A stretch of 8,254 bases of DNA from CAZGYE01 sp964530165 (GCA_964530165.1 CAZGYE010000264.1:1-8254); one strand, 5' to 3'. Counted from the stretch's first letter, positions 1 through 5,410 are shown. Made by a program: numbers and translations. The notes: generated by a model from the sequence alone, not told the origin.

Positions 1-9
1 GTCCGCCAT
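1..9 (-). CDS. 5' end of a minus-strand gene leaving the window (three codons)
   Basis: On the minus strand an ATG at 9-7 opens Met-Ala-Asp and then runs off the left edge. It is preceded by a good Shine-Dalgarno, AGAAGG (20-15), with a 5-nt spacer TTTCG. The gene would lie in the same orientation as the oxidoreductase operon upstream of it, separated by about 475 bp and a terminator-like structure, so it probably has its own promoter. Product unknown, because only three codons are visible. The call rests on the ribosome binding site alone and could be chance. Confidence 0.4.
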
Positions 10-66
10 CGAAACCTTCTGCAGCTTTGCTGAATTACCGCGTCCTTTCTAAGAGAGCGAAGCGAA

Positions 67-144
67 CGTGGCCCCGGAGCATGCACGCTGTGGACCCGTT
101 GCCCAGATCAACGCTTCCTGCCAGCATGCAAGCACGGGGCCACG
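67..144. repeat. Spaced GC-rich inverted repeat
   Basis: CGTGGCCCCG at 67-76 is repeated in inverted orientation as CGGGGCCACG at 135-144. Both arms are accompanied on the inner side by a copy of AGCATGC (78-84 and 123-129). The loop is 58 nt, so this is not a classical terminator. It lies just upstream of the left-edge minus-strand gene, so it could sit in that gene's leader or regulatory region. Function unknown. Confidence 0.4.
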
Positions 145-329
145 CTCCCGCTGGTCGCTCAGGCCCCGCCACCCGTCGCGCCAACCCCGTTCGCGCTTTG
201 ATTAACAGCGGAAAAGCGGCGTAAGAAGCAGTCCCGGCTGGGTTTGGACGCAGCTTGTTGCGCGGAGTTACCGGCGGCGGTTGGTGAGTCGATCGGGAGC
301 CTTCTAGCGGGAGAGGCGTTTGGCTTCTC

Positions 330-363
330 AAAAAAAAGACAACCAGAACAACCCGGCTTGTTC
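330..363 (-). terminator. Candidate Rho-independent terminator of the dehydrogenase operon
   Basis: Read on the minus strand, GAACAA-GCCGGG-TTGTTC (363-346) forms a 6-bp stem with a 6-nt loop. An 8-nt spacer follows, then an uninterrupted run of eight T (337-330). It lies about 120 nt past the stop codon of the oxidoreductase at 486, in the correct orientation. The stem is AT-rich and the spacer is longer than ideal, so it is a weak terminator alone. The larger structure at 371-455 immediately precedes it. Confidence 0.4.
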
Positions 364-370
364 GTAGAAA

Positions 371-455
371 CCCAAACCGACGACTTGTCGTCGTTGGATG
401 TGTCGTGGAGGGAGCGGATTCCGACAGCGATCCAACAACGAGTTGTCGGTTTGGG
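371..455. repeat. Paired REP-like palindromic elements in inverted orientation
   Basis: The arm at 371-398 begins CCCAAACCGAC. The arm at 431-455 is its inverted copy, with a few substitutions and a 3-nt length difference, so about 25 nt can pair into one long hairpin with a 32-nt loop. Each arm is also internally palindromic: GACGAC-TT-GTCGTC at 379-392, and ACAAC-GA-GTTGT at 435-446. Between the copies the GAC/GTC pair is replaced by AAC/GTT, a compensatory change. This layout matches REP/BIME-type intergenic elements. It starts 31 nt past the stop of the oxidoreductase. It may stabilise or terminate that transcript, or be a mobile remnant. Confidence 0.55.
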
Positions 456-485
456 TCCCGCTGGGATAGATACTTACAATCCGGG

Positions 486-1502
486 CTATTGACTCTTTGC
501 CAACTGCAGCGCCCGCTCCAGCACGCGCATGTTGGCCAGTCCGTCTTCGGCCGGGGGGTGCAGGCTGGCGGCTGCGATCGATGCGCAGAAGTCGGTCAAC
601 TGCTCGGCGTACTGATTGGACGCGGGAAAAGTGATCGTCTCCGGCGGGGTTTCCCGGTCGGTGTCCCGGTACAGAAGGAGCTCGGCTTCCTCGCGGGGGA
701 GAAAGGCTCGCGGCAGAATCAGCATGCCGCCCGTGCCGACCAGCTCGGCGTGACAGCGGAACGGCGATTCGAAGCTGCAATCGATGTTGGCCAGCACGCC
801 GCCTGGAAAAGCGAGGGCAATCTGCATCGTCATGTCGACGCCGATACCAGACCCCCGCTGGGGGCCGCACCCCGGCGGGGGGCCGGACCCCGGCTGGGGT
901 TCATAGAAGTGAGCGCGGGCGTAGACGTCGGCCGGCTCGGCACCGGTGAAGTGCCGCGACAGATTGACGCCGTAACAACCGAGGTCCCACATTGCTCCGC
1001 CGCCCCGCTTCGGGTCGAGCCGCCATTCGTCACGGTCGATGTCGAACGAGAAGTGGACGCAGATCAACCGTAACTCGCCGATCTCGCCGGCTTCAATCAG
1101 CTCTTTGGCGCGCTTGGCGCGGGCATGATGTTTCCACATGAAGGCTTCTTGCAGAATCACCCCGGCTTCGCGGCAAGCAGCGACCATGTCCTCGGCTTCG
1201 GCCACGCTGGTTGCCAGCGGCTTCTCGCAGAGGACGTGCTTTCCGGCTTCGGCAGCGGCGATCGTCCACTTGTGGTGCAGGTCTCCCGTAGTGGGAATAT
1301 AGACCGCTTGCACGTCGGGATCGGCCAGAACCGCTTCGTAGGAATCGTAAGCTTGCGGCACATCATGCTCTTGGGCAACTTGACGGGCCACCCCGGGACG
1401 CAGACTGGCAACGGCGTGCAAAGTTGCCTGCGGTGCACCGCCGATGCCCGGAAGCAGTGCACGGTGAACAATGCGTCCGCATCCAAGAACACCGAATTTC
1501 AT
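486..1502 (-). CDS. Gfo/Idh/MocA family NAD(P)-dependent oxidoreductase
   Basis: A 338-residue cytoplasmic dehydrogenase that probably oxidises or reduces a sugar, polyol or related hydroxyl compound with NAD(P). The N-terminal Rossmann motif GCGRI (residues 7-11) binds the cofactor. The family signature EKPLA (93-97) carries the catalytic lysine (94). The second-domain motif GGGAMWDLGCYGVNL (167-181) has a tyrosine where many relatives have histidine, as in the glucose-fructose oxidoreductase and xylose dehydrogenase branches. Residues 202-219 are a proline/glycine insertion of three 6-residue repeats not expected in the family. ATG 1502 was chosen because the protein then opens directly with the Rossmann strand. 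In-frame ATG 1514 and GTG 1532 are alternatives. The gene starts 4-34 bp after the stop of the upstream aldehyde dehydrogenase, so the two are surely co-transcribed. Family sure, substrate unknown. Confidence 0.93.
   Translation of the reverse strand: MKFGVLGCGRIVHRALLPGIGGAPQATLHAVASLRPGVARQVAQEHDVPQAYDSYEAVLADPDVQAVYIPTTGDLHHKWTIAAAEAGKHVLCEKPLATSVAEAEDMVAACREAGVILQEAFMWKHHARAKRAKELIEAGEIGELRLICVHFSFDIDRDEWRLDPKRGGGAMWDLGCYGVNLSRHFTGAEPADVYARAHFYEPQPGSGPPPGCGPQRGSGIGVDMTMQIALAFPGGVLANIDCSFESPFRCHAELVGTGGMLILPRAFLPREEAELLLYRDTDRETPPETITFPASNQYAEQLTDFCASIAAASLHPPAEDGLANMRVLERALQLAKSQ
846..899 (-). repeat. Three tandem 18-bp hairpin-forming units inside the oxidoreductase gene
   Basis: On the minus strand three consecutive 18-bp units fill 899-846: CCCCAGCCGGGGTCCGGC, CCCCCGCCGGGGTGCGGC and CCCCAGCGGGGGTCTGGT. 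Each holds its own small palindrome (CCCC-N2/3-GGGG type). The units are exactly in frame, coding PQPGSG, PPPGCG and PQRGSG, so the gene stays open. The insertion falls in a presumed loop of the C-terminal domain, between Phe-Tyr-Glu and the next beta strand. It looks like a microsatellite-type expansion or a small inserted element. Confidence 0.8.
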
Positions 1503-1536
1503 TGTGCCCGGCATGTCGCACCCGCTCACCACAAGG

Positions 1537-3123
1537 TTAGTTCGAACCGGCGTCGCCCTGTGTCCACGAGCCGTCGATGTACCGCCACACTTGACCGTTG
1601 GGGTTCTTGTCCTGCAGCGCGGCCGGGAGCCGATGGGGACGAACGTTGTCGTAGCACGAGAGCATGGCGAAACGGTGGATCGAAGCCGGAATACCGACCG
1701 CTGTAAACCCCGGATGCCCCGTGGCCGGGAAGGGGCCGCCGTGATTCATCGCCGCGCTCACAGCCACCCCGGTCGGCATTTTGTCGTTGAGCAAGCGTCC
1801 GACCCGCTGACGCAGGACCGGTGCGACGTGGTCATAGAGCGTGTCATCGCTGCCGCCGACGTCGCTGTAGAGGGTACCAGTGAGATTTCCTTCCAGGCGT
1901 CGGGCGATGTCGAGAAGCTGATCGGCATCCTTGGCAATCACGAACAACGAACCGTTGCCAAAAGCCTCAGCCTGCAACGCTTCACAATGACCGAGGAACG
2001 TGTCGCCGTCGACCTTCAGCAACGTATTGCAAACGGAATATCCGCTTCCCGCTCCGGGCTGACCGCCGGTGACTGCCCGGGCGCCGGCCGCCTGCAAACT
2101 GTTGAGGCCGGCTTCAAAGTTCTTCTGAACTCCTTGACCCAAAAGCGTTCCGACCGGCGCAGCGTCGAAGCGATCGGCGACGGCGTCGACGAACGCATCG
2201 GTCTTCCCCCCCGCTTGGAGAATCACCAGACCGGGATTCGTGCAGAACTGACCGGCGCCCATCAGACAGCTCGTGACGAACTCGTCGGCCACCTGATCCA
2301 ATCGCTCTTCGAGCACGCCCGGAAGAACGAATACCGGATTGATGCTGGAAAGCTCCAGATAAATCGGTTTGCCCGCTGTGTCGGCGGCCTGTTTCAGCAC
2401 CAGTCCGGCGCGACGGGAACCGGTGTAACCGCTGGCGCCGAGAAGAGGATGTGCGACCAACCGGACACCGTCTTCGTGGTTGGTGCGATAGATGAGTTGC
2501 ACCAGTGCAGCAGGCATTTCGGTTTCCTGGGCCGCCCTGCGGGCCTCCTCGGCGAAGATCCGCGTCGTGCCGGGATGCGACGAGTGTCCCTTGGCAATCA
2601 CCGGATTGCCGGCCGCGACGGCCGCAGCGAAATCACCACCGCAGATGCCGTTGAACGCGAATGGGAAATTGTTCGGACCAAATACCACGACCGGCCCCAA
2701 GGGCGCGTAGATCGAGCGGATGTTGGCCTTCGTGTCGATGACGGGCATCGCCCACGAGCCCTCACGGGCCGCAGCGGCTGCCTGACGCAATTGGTTCGTC
2801 GTGCGCGGCAGCTCCACGTCTTTGAGCCGGGGCTGTGCCGGCAGCGCTGTTTCCACCTGGGCGCTCTCAACCAGCTCCTCACTGCGTGCCTCGATCCGTT
2901 CGGCATACCGCTCCAGGAAGCTTGCGAATCGCTCACCCGGCCAGCCGCACATTTCCTGCGAAGCGCCGGCCGCCGCACGAATGGCCCTTTCAACTTCGTC
3001 CCAAGGACTGACCGGATAGGAGTCCGGCAACCGCTCACGAGTTGCTGGGTTGAATGCCTGAAACGTCTCGATTCCCGTCGAAGCAACCCATTCGCCATCG
3101 ATCAAGACCGGTTGAACACTCAT
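1537..3123 (-). CDS. NADP-dependent aldehyde dehydrogenase, alpha-ketoglutarate semialdehyde dehydrogenase type
   Basis: A 528-residue aldehyde dehydrogenase. It oxidises an aldehyde to the acid with NAD(P)+; the closest named group is 2,5-dioxopentanoate (alpha-ketoglutarate semialdehyde) dehydrogenase, which makes 2-oxoglutarate at the end of non-phosphorylating pentose, sugar-acid or hydroxyproline breakdown. Visible landmarks are FGPNNFPFAFN (148-158) with the oxyanion asparagine, cofactor lysine in VIAKGHSSHP (175-184), GYTGSRRAG (232-240), the general base Glu257 in LELSSINP, and the nucleophile Cys294 in GAGQFCTNPG. The Cys context and the long C-terminal tail (about 485-528) fit the fatty-aldehyde/KGSADH branch rather than classical ALDHs. 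Length is normal and no key residue is missing. Met at 3123 starts just ahead of the usual N-terminal strand (IDGEWV). The ribosome binding site is weak (GGGGCG, 7 nt spacing). It is the first gene of an operon with the oxidoreductase. Family sure, exact substrate inferred. Confidence 0.93.
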   Translation of the reverse strand: MSVQPVLIDGEWVASTGIETFQAFNPATRERLPDSYPVSPWDEVERAIRAAAGASQEMCGWPGERFASFLERYAERIEARSEELVESAQVETALPAQPRLKDVELPRTTNQLRQAAAAAREGSWAMPVIDTKANIRSIYAPLGPVVVFGPNNFPFAFNGICGGDFAAAVAAGNPVIAKGHSSHPGTTRIFAEEARRAAQETEMPAALVQLIYRTNHEDGVRLVAHPLLGASGYTGSRRAGLVLKQAADTAGKPIYLELSSINPVFVLPGVLEERLDQVADEFVTSCLMGAGQFCTNPGLVILQAGGKTDAFVDAVADRFDAAPVGTLLGQGVQKNFEAGLNSLQAAGARAVTGGQPGAGSGYSVCNTLLKVDGDTFLGHCEALQAEAFGNGSLFVIAKDADQLLDIARRLEGNLTGTLYSDVGGSDDTLYDHVAPVLRQRVGRLLNDKMPTGVAVSAAMNHGGPFPATGHPGFTAVGIPASIHRFAMLSCYDNVRPHRLPAALQDKNPNGQVWRYIDGSWTQGDAGSN

Positions 3124-3184
3124 GTCACTGCGCCCCGGTGGTGTGCGTCAGAGGTACGGCTGTGAATCCCGCTGTGGAGATGCT

Positions 3185-3212
3185 ATTCTACTGACACGAC
3201 AATTGTCTGCAA
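3185..3212 (-). promoter_or_regulatory. Candidate housekeeping promoter of the aldehyde dehydrogenase operon
   Basis: On the minus strand TTGCAG (3212-3207) and TAGAAT (3190-3185) are separated by 16 nt, a fair match to -35 and -10 elements. Transcription would begin near 3178, giving a leader of about 55 nt before the ATG at 3123. It lies downstream of the hairpin at 3257-3292, which would insulate it from the gene upstream. Found by eye, so chance cannot be excluded. Confidence 0.35.
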
Positions 3213-3256
3213 AGGCAGCACTTGTGGAACCAGCGATCGCCACGCACCGGCGCACA

Positions 3257-3292
3257 AAACAGACCGGCAGGGAACACCCTTCCGGTCTGTTT
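3257..3292 (-). terminator. Strong stem-loop, likely terminator of the lysine-repeat gene
   Basis: AAACAGACCGG (3257-3267) pairs perfectly with CCGGTCTGTTT (3282-3292). Inside it AGGG-AACA-CCCT (3269-3280) continues the stem after one C/T mismatch, giving about 15 pairs and a 4-nt loop. On the minus strand the stem ends in TCTGTTTTG, a short T-run, so it could terminate transcription coming from 4078. The plus-strand T-run is only three long and no plus-strand gene precedes it. Position about 165 nt past the stop at 3457. Confidence 0.55.
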
Positions 3293-3347
3293 GAGCGAGC
3301 AGAATGAGCTTGACCGCTGTGCGTTCGAGTCTCTTTCAAACAGCGCA

Positions 3348-3373
3348 ACATGGCCAAGCTTGCTTGGCCATGT
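3348..3373. repeat. 26-bp near-perfect palindrome
   Basis: ACATGGCCAAGC (3348-3359) and GCTTGGCCATGT (3362-3373) are exact inverted copies separated by TT. It could fold as a 12-bp hairpin with a very tight loop in RNA, or act as a dyad binding site in DNA. No T-run follows on either strand, so a terminator role is unlikely without help. It is the middle one of three structures in the same gap. Confidence 0.55.
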
Positions 3374-3393
3374 GCAGCGATGCTCGTTCAATT

Positions 3394-3422
3394 TGCCATG
3401 CTCACACAGCGAGAGTATGGCA
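3394..3422. repeat. Stem-loop just past the lysine-repeat gene
   Basis: TGCCATGCTC (3394-3403) pairs with GAGTATGGCA (3413-3422), ten pairs including one G-U, around a 9-nt loop. It is the first structure met by a transcript leaving the gene that stops at 3457. Without a T-run it is better read as a transcript-end stabiliser than as a terminator. Confidence 0.4.
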
Positions 3423-3456
3423 TCCTCACCCCGCACAGTATTACTCGATTACTCGT

Positions 3457-4078
3457 TTAGGTTTCTTTCTTTGGAGCCGGCTTCTTCTCAGCAGGCTTGG
3501 CCGCCGGCTNNNNNNNNNNNNNNNNNNNNNNNNNNNNNNNNNNNNNNNNNNNNNNNNNNNNNNNNNNNNNNNNNNNNNNNNNNNNNNNNNNNNNNNNNNN
3601 NNNNNNNNNTCTTTGCGGCAGGTTTGGCCGCCGGCTTCTTTGCGGCAGGTTTGGCCGCCGGCTTCTTTGCGGCAGGTTTGGCCGCCGGCTTTTTCGCGGC
3701 AGGCTTGGGCGCCGCTTTCTTTTCAGCAGGCTTGGGCGCCGGCTGCTTTGCGGCAGGTTTGGGCGCCGGCTTTTTTGCGGCAGGCTTGGGCGCCGCTTTC
3801 TTTTCTTTCGGCGGCGGAGGTGCTTCGTCGTAAACCGGCGGCGCCTTTTTCTTCGTGACTTTCGGAGCCGGAGCCTCGCAGGTCGGAGTGGGCTGACAGC
3901 AAGTCGGCTGCGGCTTGCTGCATGTCACCGCCGGCTTCCCACACGTGTGAGCCGATCTAGAATGATGACTCTTTCCGAACAAACCAGACAAGAAGCAGCG
4001 TTTGTGTCTGGCTTGCGCAGTGCCGATCGGCACCACGCATAAGGCTGCGACTAGTACCAAGAACGTCAGTCGTCTCAT
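3457..4078 (-). CDS. Exported Cys-rich protein with lysine/alanine/proline 9-residue repeats (interrupted by assembly gap)
   Basis: Residues 1-23 are a signal peptide (Arg-Arg start, hydrophobic core, cleavage after TAQA). Residues 24-70 are Cys-rich (Cys 28, 46, 53, 60, 61, 67) with a TCCQPTPTC stretch. Residues 71-93 are a Pro/Lys linker. From residue 94 come 9-residue units of the KPAAKPAAK type; seven are complete before the gap, the last three identical in DNA (27 bp each, 3611-3691). The 100 N shift the frame: a literal reading gives a false stop at 3488. Reading the far flank in the repeat frame gives PAAKPAEKKPAPKKET and a stop at 3457, so the known codons total 173 residues plus whatever the gap hides. 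GGGGGA lies 5 nt before the ATG. The basic tail resembles histone H1-like tails, but the signal peptide puts it outside the cytoplasm. Function unknown; a cell-surface polyanion-binding role is a guess. Confidence 0.8.
3510..3609. other. 100-N assembly gap inside the 27-bp repeat array
   Basis: Exactly 100 N, a conventional placeholder rather than a measured length. It falls within the tandem repeat of the lysine-repeat gene, where identical 27-bp units would defeat short-read assembly. The flanking partial codons (A on one side, AG on the other) join to a lysine codon in the correct repeat phase, so the true missing length is probably a multiple of 27, possibly zero. Confidence 0.9.
3611..3691 (-). 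repeat. Three identical tandem 27-bp units
   Basis: Three exact copies of a 27-bp unit, each coding KPAAKPAAK on the minus strand. More diverged units continue to about 3799 (coding KAAPKPAAK, QPAPKPAEK, KPAPKPAAK, KAAPKPAAK) and at least one variant unit lies beyond the gap at 3483-3509. The exact copies nearest the gap suggest recent expansion there. Confidence 0.9.
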
Positions 4079-4377
4079 CAGAATCCCCCATCATTTCTCT
4101 GAAGGTTAATCAAAAGCTCGCCTTGCCACGCCCGAACCGGATCACTCTCGCGTCAATGCCACGTGGATACGGTTCGCGGTGAAGCGCCCGATATCGCCTG
4201 AGCACGCCGACCCCTCCAATGGCAGCATCTGCAAGCACTTCGTCTATCTTCACGAAGTCCGGCTAGGTAATCAAGTTAAAATTAACAATTTAGGCTGAAC
4301 ATTGCAAAAAATCAGCTTGCGCTGCGATTTGGTGGGCCGCCACGAAACCGCATTCACACGATAAATCGTTTTACAAT

Positions 4378-4433
4378 AGTCGCTTACATCAGGGACATGC
4401 GACTCTGGCGGACCGCGTGCTCCTCCAGAGTCG
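4378..4433 (+). promoter_or_regulatory. Two mutually exclusive stem-loops in the long leader
   Basis: AGTCGC (4378-4383) can pair with GCGACT (4399-4404). The overlapping CGACTCTGG (4400-4408) can instead pair over nine bases with CCAGAGTCG (4425-4433). Because the middle strand is shared, only one stem can form at a time, as in attenuators and riboswitch switches. The second stem is the stronger. It lies about 310 nt before the lipoprotein start, and no U-run follows, so a regulatory role is only a possibility. Confidence 0.25.
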
Positions 4434-4655
4434 GTCGAGAATCACACGAAGTCATCAGATGTGGTCGATCCATTCGAACCGTGTCGCACTGCCGTTGAAC
4501 GTGTCGTCGCGGGTTGTACTGCACGTGTCCGATACGGCCACACACTCTGTGAAAGGGAGGGTTCGCCTCGGTTGTATTCTGCTTCACGATGCACCAAAAT
4601 AGAAGACGATTTGCGAGTTTTGCAGGTTGACTCGTCCAGAGTTTGAGGGGCCGTG

Positions 4656-4721
4656 ATGTGCGTCCCGATTCGAAACGGCAGACGATCCGACTTGGCATCG
4701 CGTACGCCGTGCGGTTGCTGA
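4656..4721 (+). CDS. Candidate 21-codon leader ORF upstream of the lipoprotein
   Basis: ATG at 4656 follows a strong Shine-Dalgarno GAGGGG (4645-4650) at 5-nt spacing and opens a 21-codon frame (starting MCVPIRNGRR, ending TPCGC) that stops with TGA at 4719-4721, 20 nt before the lipoprotein ATG. It is rich in arginine and cysteine codons. Nothing in the peptide resembles a known leader family. It could couple translation into the lipoprotein gene or be a chance frame; the ribosome binding site is the only positive evidence. Confidence 0.3.
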   Translation: MCVPIRNGRRSDLASRTPCGC

Positions 4722-4741
4722 GTGAACAAAAGGATATCATA

Positions 4742-5410
4742 ATGAGCCATCGTGTCGGAAACTGGCGCACATCAGCCAACACAGGGCGGGTGGTGAGTGC
4801 AAAGAATTGGCGGTGGGCTGCGGCGTGTGTGTTGCTGGTTTTCGTTGGCTGCAACTCGCACAACAACGGCGCTGGCGGTAGCGGCAAGGTCAATGGCTCT
4901 GTGGGGAGTGACAAACCACCGCCCGCCAAGGCTGCCAGCGTCACATCGGCCGCCAGCAACGCCAACGGTTCGAGCGACAAAGACAAATCGCGTTCGGTGG
5001 GTCAGGAGTTGACGTTCGCCGATTGGCCGCCGCAGTCGATGGACGCCACGATCGACGAGGCGATTGCCAAGGCTGACAGAGCGAAACCTGCCGCGACCCT
5101 TTCGGCGTTAGCCGGAACGTGGGAGGCCGCCATCGTGGCGATCGAAGCACCCGTCGGCGACCATCTCGAAGTGCTCGACACATCCGAAGCGCCGCCGCTA
5201 CGGCTCACCATCAAACCCGAGGGCGACCAATATGTCCTGGCACCCGAGCCCACCTCGAAGTGGCGGCCTCGCGTTCTCGTCATTCAGGACGGCCGCGTGG
5301 TCGGAAAGGGAAAGCCGCCTCTTTCCCTCACGCTCTCCGACAATTTGCTGATCGGTTCTCTCGAACAAAATGGTTGGAGGCTCGAATTCCATGCGAAGCG
5401 TGCTGATTAG
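4742..5410 (+). CDS. Lipoprotein with a C-terminal beta-rich domain, function unknown
   Basis: A 222-residue envelope lipoprotein. A Trp-Arg-Trp basic start and hydrophobic core end in a lipobox-like LVFVGC, with the acylated Cys at 37. Residues 38-85 are a flexible Gly/Asn/Ser/Lys tether. Residues 95-115 are a short acidic-basic helix. Residues 123-220 form one domain beginning AGTWEAAI and ending NGWRLEFHAK, with alternating strands and a GTW opening that recalls small lipocalin-like barrels; this is a shape impression, not a family match. The only Cys in the mature protein is the lipid-bearing one. ATG 4742 has a good Shine-Dalgarno (AAGGA, 7-nt spacer). GTG 4793 would give a more usual 20-residue signal and is a real alternative. 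The last 20 bp overlap the start of the next gene, so the two are translationally coupled. Confidence 0.8.
   Translation: MSHRVGNWRTSANTGRVVSAKNWRWAAACVLLVFVGCNSHNNGAGGSGKVNGSVGSDKPPPAKAASVTSAASNANGSSDKDKSRSVGQELTFADWPPQSMDATIDEAIAKADRAKPAATLSALAGTWEAAIVAIEAPVGDHLEVLDTSEAPPLRLTIKPEGDQYVLAPEPTSKWRPRVLVIQDGRVVGKGKPPLSLTLSDNLLIGSLEQNGWRLEFHAKRAD
5376..5380 (+). promoter_or_regulatory. Ribosome binding site deciding the start of the 921-residue protein
   Basis: GGAGG lies within the end of the lipoprotein gene, 10 nt before the ATG at 5391. The earlier in-frame ATG at 5370 lies upstream of this site and would put seven extra residues in front of the signal peptide, so 5391 is preferred. Confidence 0.6.

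Larger units (their letters stand above)
10..485. other. Non-coding stretch between the oxidoreductase and the left-edge gene
   Basis: No convincing gene lies here. Short open frames exist on both strands but lack a ribosome binding site and recognisable protein character. The region holds a GC-rich inverted repeat (67-144), a hairpin with a run of eight T on the minus strand (330-363), and two REP-like elements in inverted orientation (371-455). All three are listed separately. The promoter of the left-edge gene should be here, but no clear -35/-10 pair was found. Confidence 0.6.
3124..3456. other. Non-coding stretch with operon promoter and three stem-loops
   Basis: No gene is seen between the lysine-repeat protein and the aldehyde dehydrogenase, both minus-strand. 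The part nearest the aldehyde dehydrogenase has a promoter-like pair (3185-3212). The rest holds three separate hairpins at 3257-3292, 3348-3373 and 3394-3422. Open frames here are short and lack ribosome binding sites. Confidence 0.6.
4079..4741. other. Long divergent intergenic region with AT-rich island and hairpins
   Basis: This separates the minus-strand lysine-repeat gene from the plus-strand lipoprotein unit, so it should hold both promoters. Seen in it: an inverted pair CGAACCG/CGGTTCG (4133-4139, 4170-4176), a 7-bp hairpin ACTTCGT/ACGAAGT (4237-4258), an AT-rich island about 4262-4311 including GTTAA-AA-TTAAC (4275-4286), a good isolated -10-like TACAAT (4372-4377) without a matching -35, overlapping stem-loops at 4378-4433, and a small leader ORF at 4656-4721. 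No longer gene is convincing; a 200-codon minus-strand frame covering part of it is antisense to the lipoprotein. Confidence 0.6.

Noticed and set aside
35..331. Overlapping short frames on both strands in the left intergenic region
   Set aside because: Both strands are open by composition only; the proteins are Arg/Pro-rich noise with no ribosome binding site.
405..1073. A 222-codon plus-strand frame across the end of the oxidoreductase
   Set aside because: Shadow of the Gfo/Idh/MocA gene, without ribosome binding site or plausible protein composition.
1471..3165. A 564-codon open frame on the plus strand
   Set aside because: It lies antisense to the aldehyde dehydrogenase, which has all catalytic motifs. 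Long antisense frames are expected from GC-biased third codon positions, and its translation has no domain character.
3611..3799. CRISPR-like direct repeats
   Set aside because: The 27-bp units are contiguous without spacers and code in frame for the KPAAKPAAK repeat, so they are a coding minisatellite.
4149..4176. TTGACG (minus strand) as a promoter or TGGCA as a sigma-54 site for the lysine-repeat gene
   Set aside because: No -10 element at suitable spacing, and the second half of a sigma-54 site is missing.
4306..4330. Minus-strand terminator-like hairpin with a run of six T
   Set aside because: The stem is only CAGC/GCTG plus a bulged AAAT/ATTT, part of the T-run is used in pairing, and no minus-strand gene ends nearby.
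4627..4655. TTGACT as a -35 box for the lipoprotein gene
   Set aside because: No acceptable -10 element lies 15-19 nt downstream, where the sequence is GC-rich.
4384..4986. A 200-codon minus-strand frame covering the leader and start of the lipoprotein
   Set aside because: Antisense to the lipoprotein coding region. Its leucine/proline-rich N-terminus is the complement of the Gly/Ser/Lys tether, and no Shine-Dalgarno supports it.
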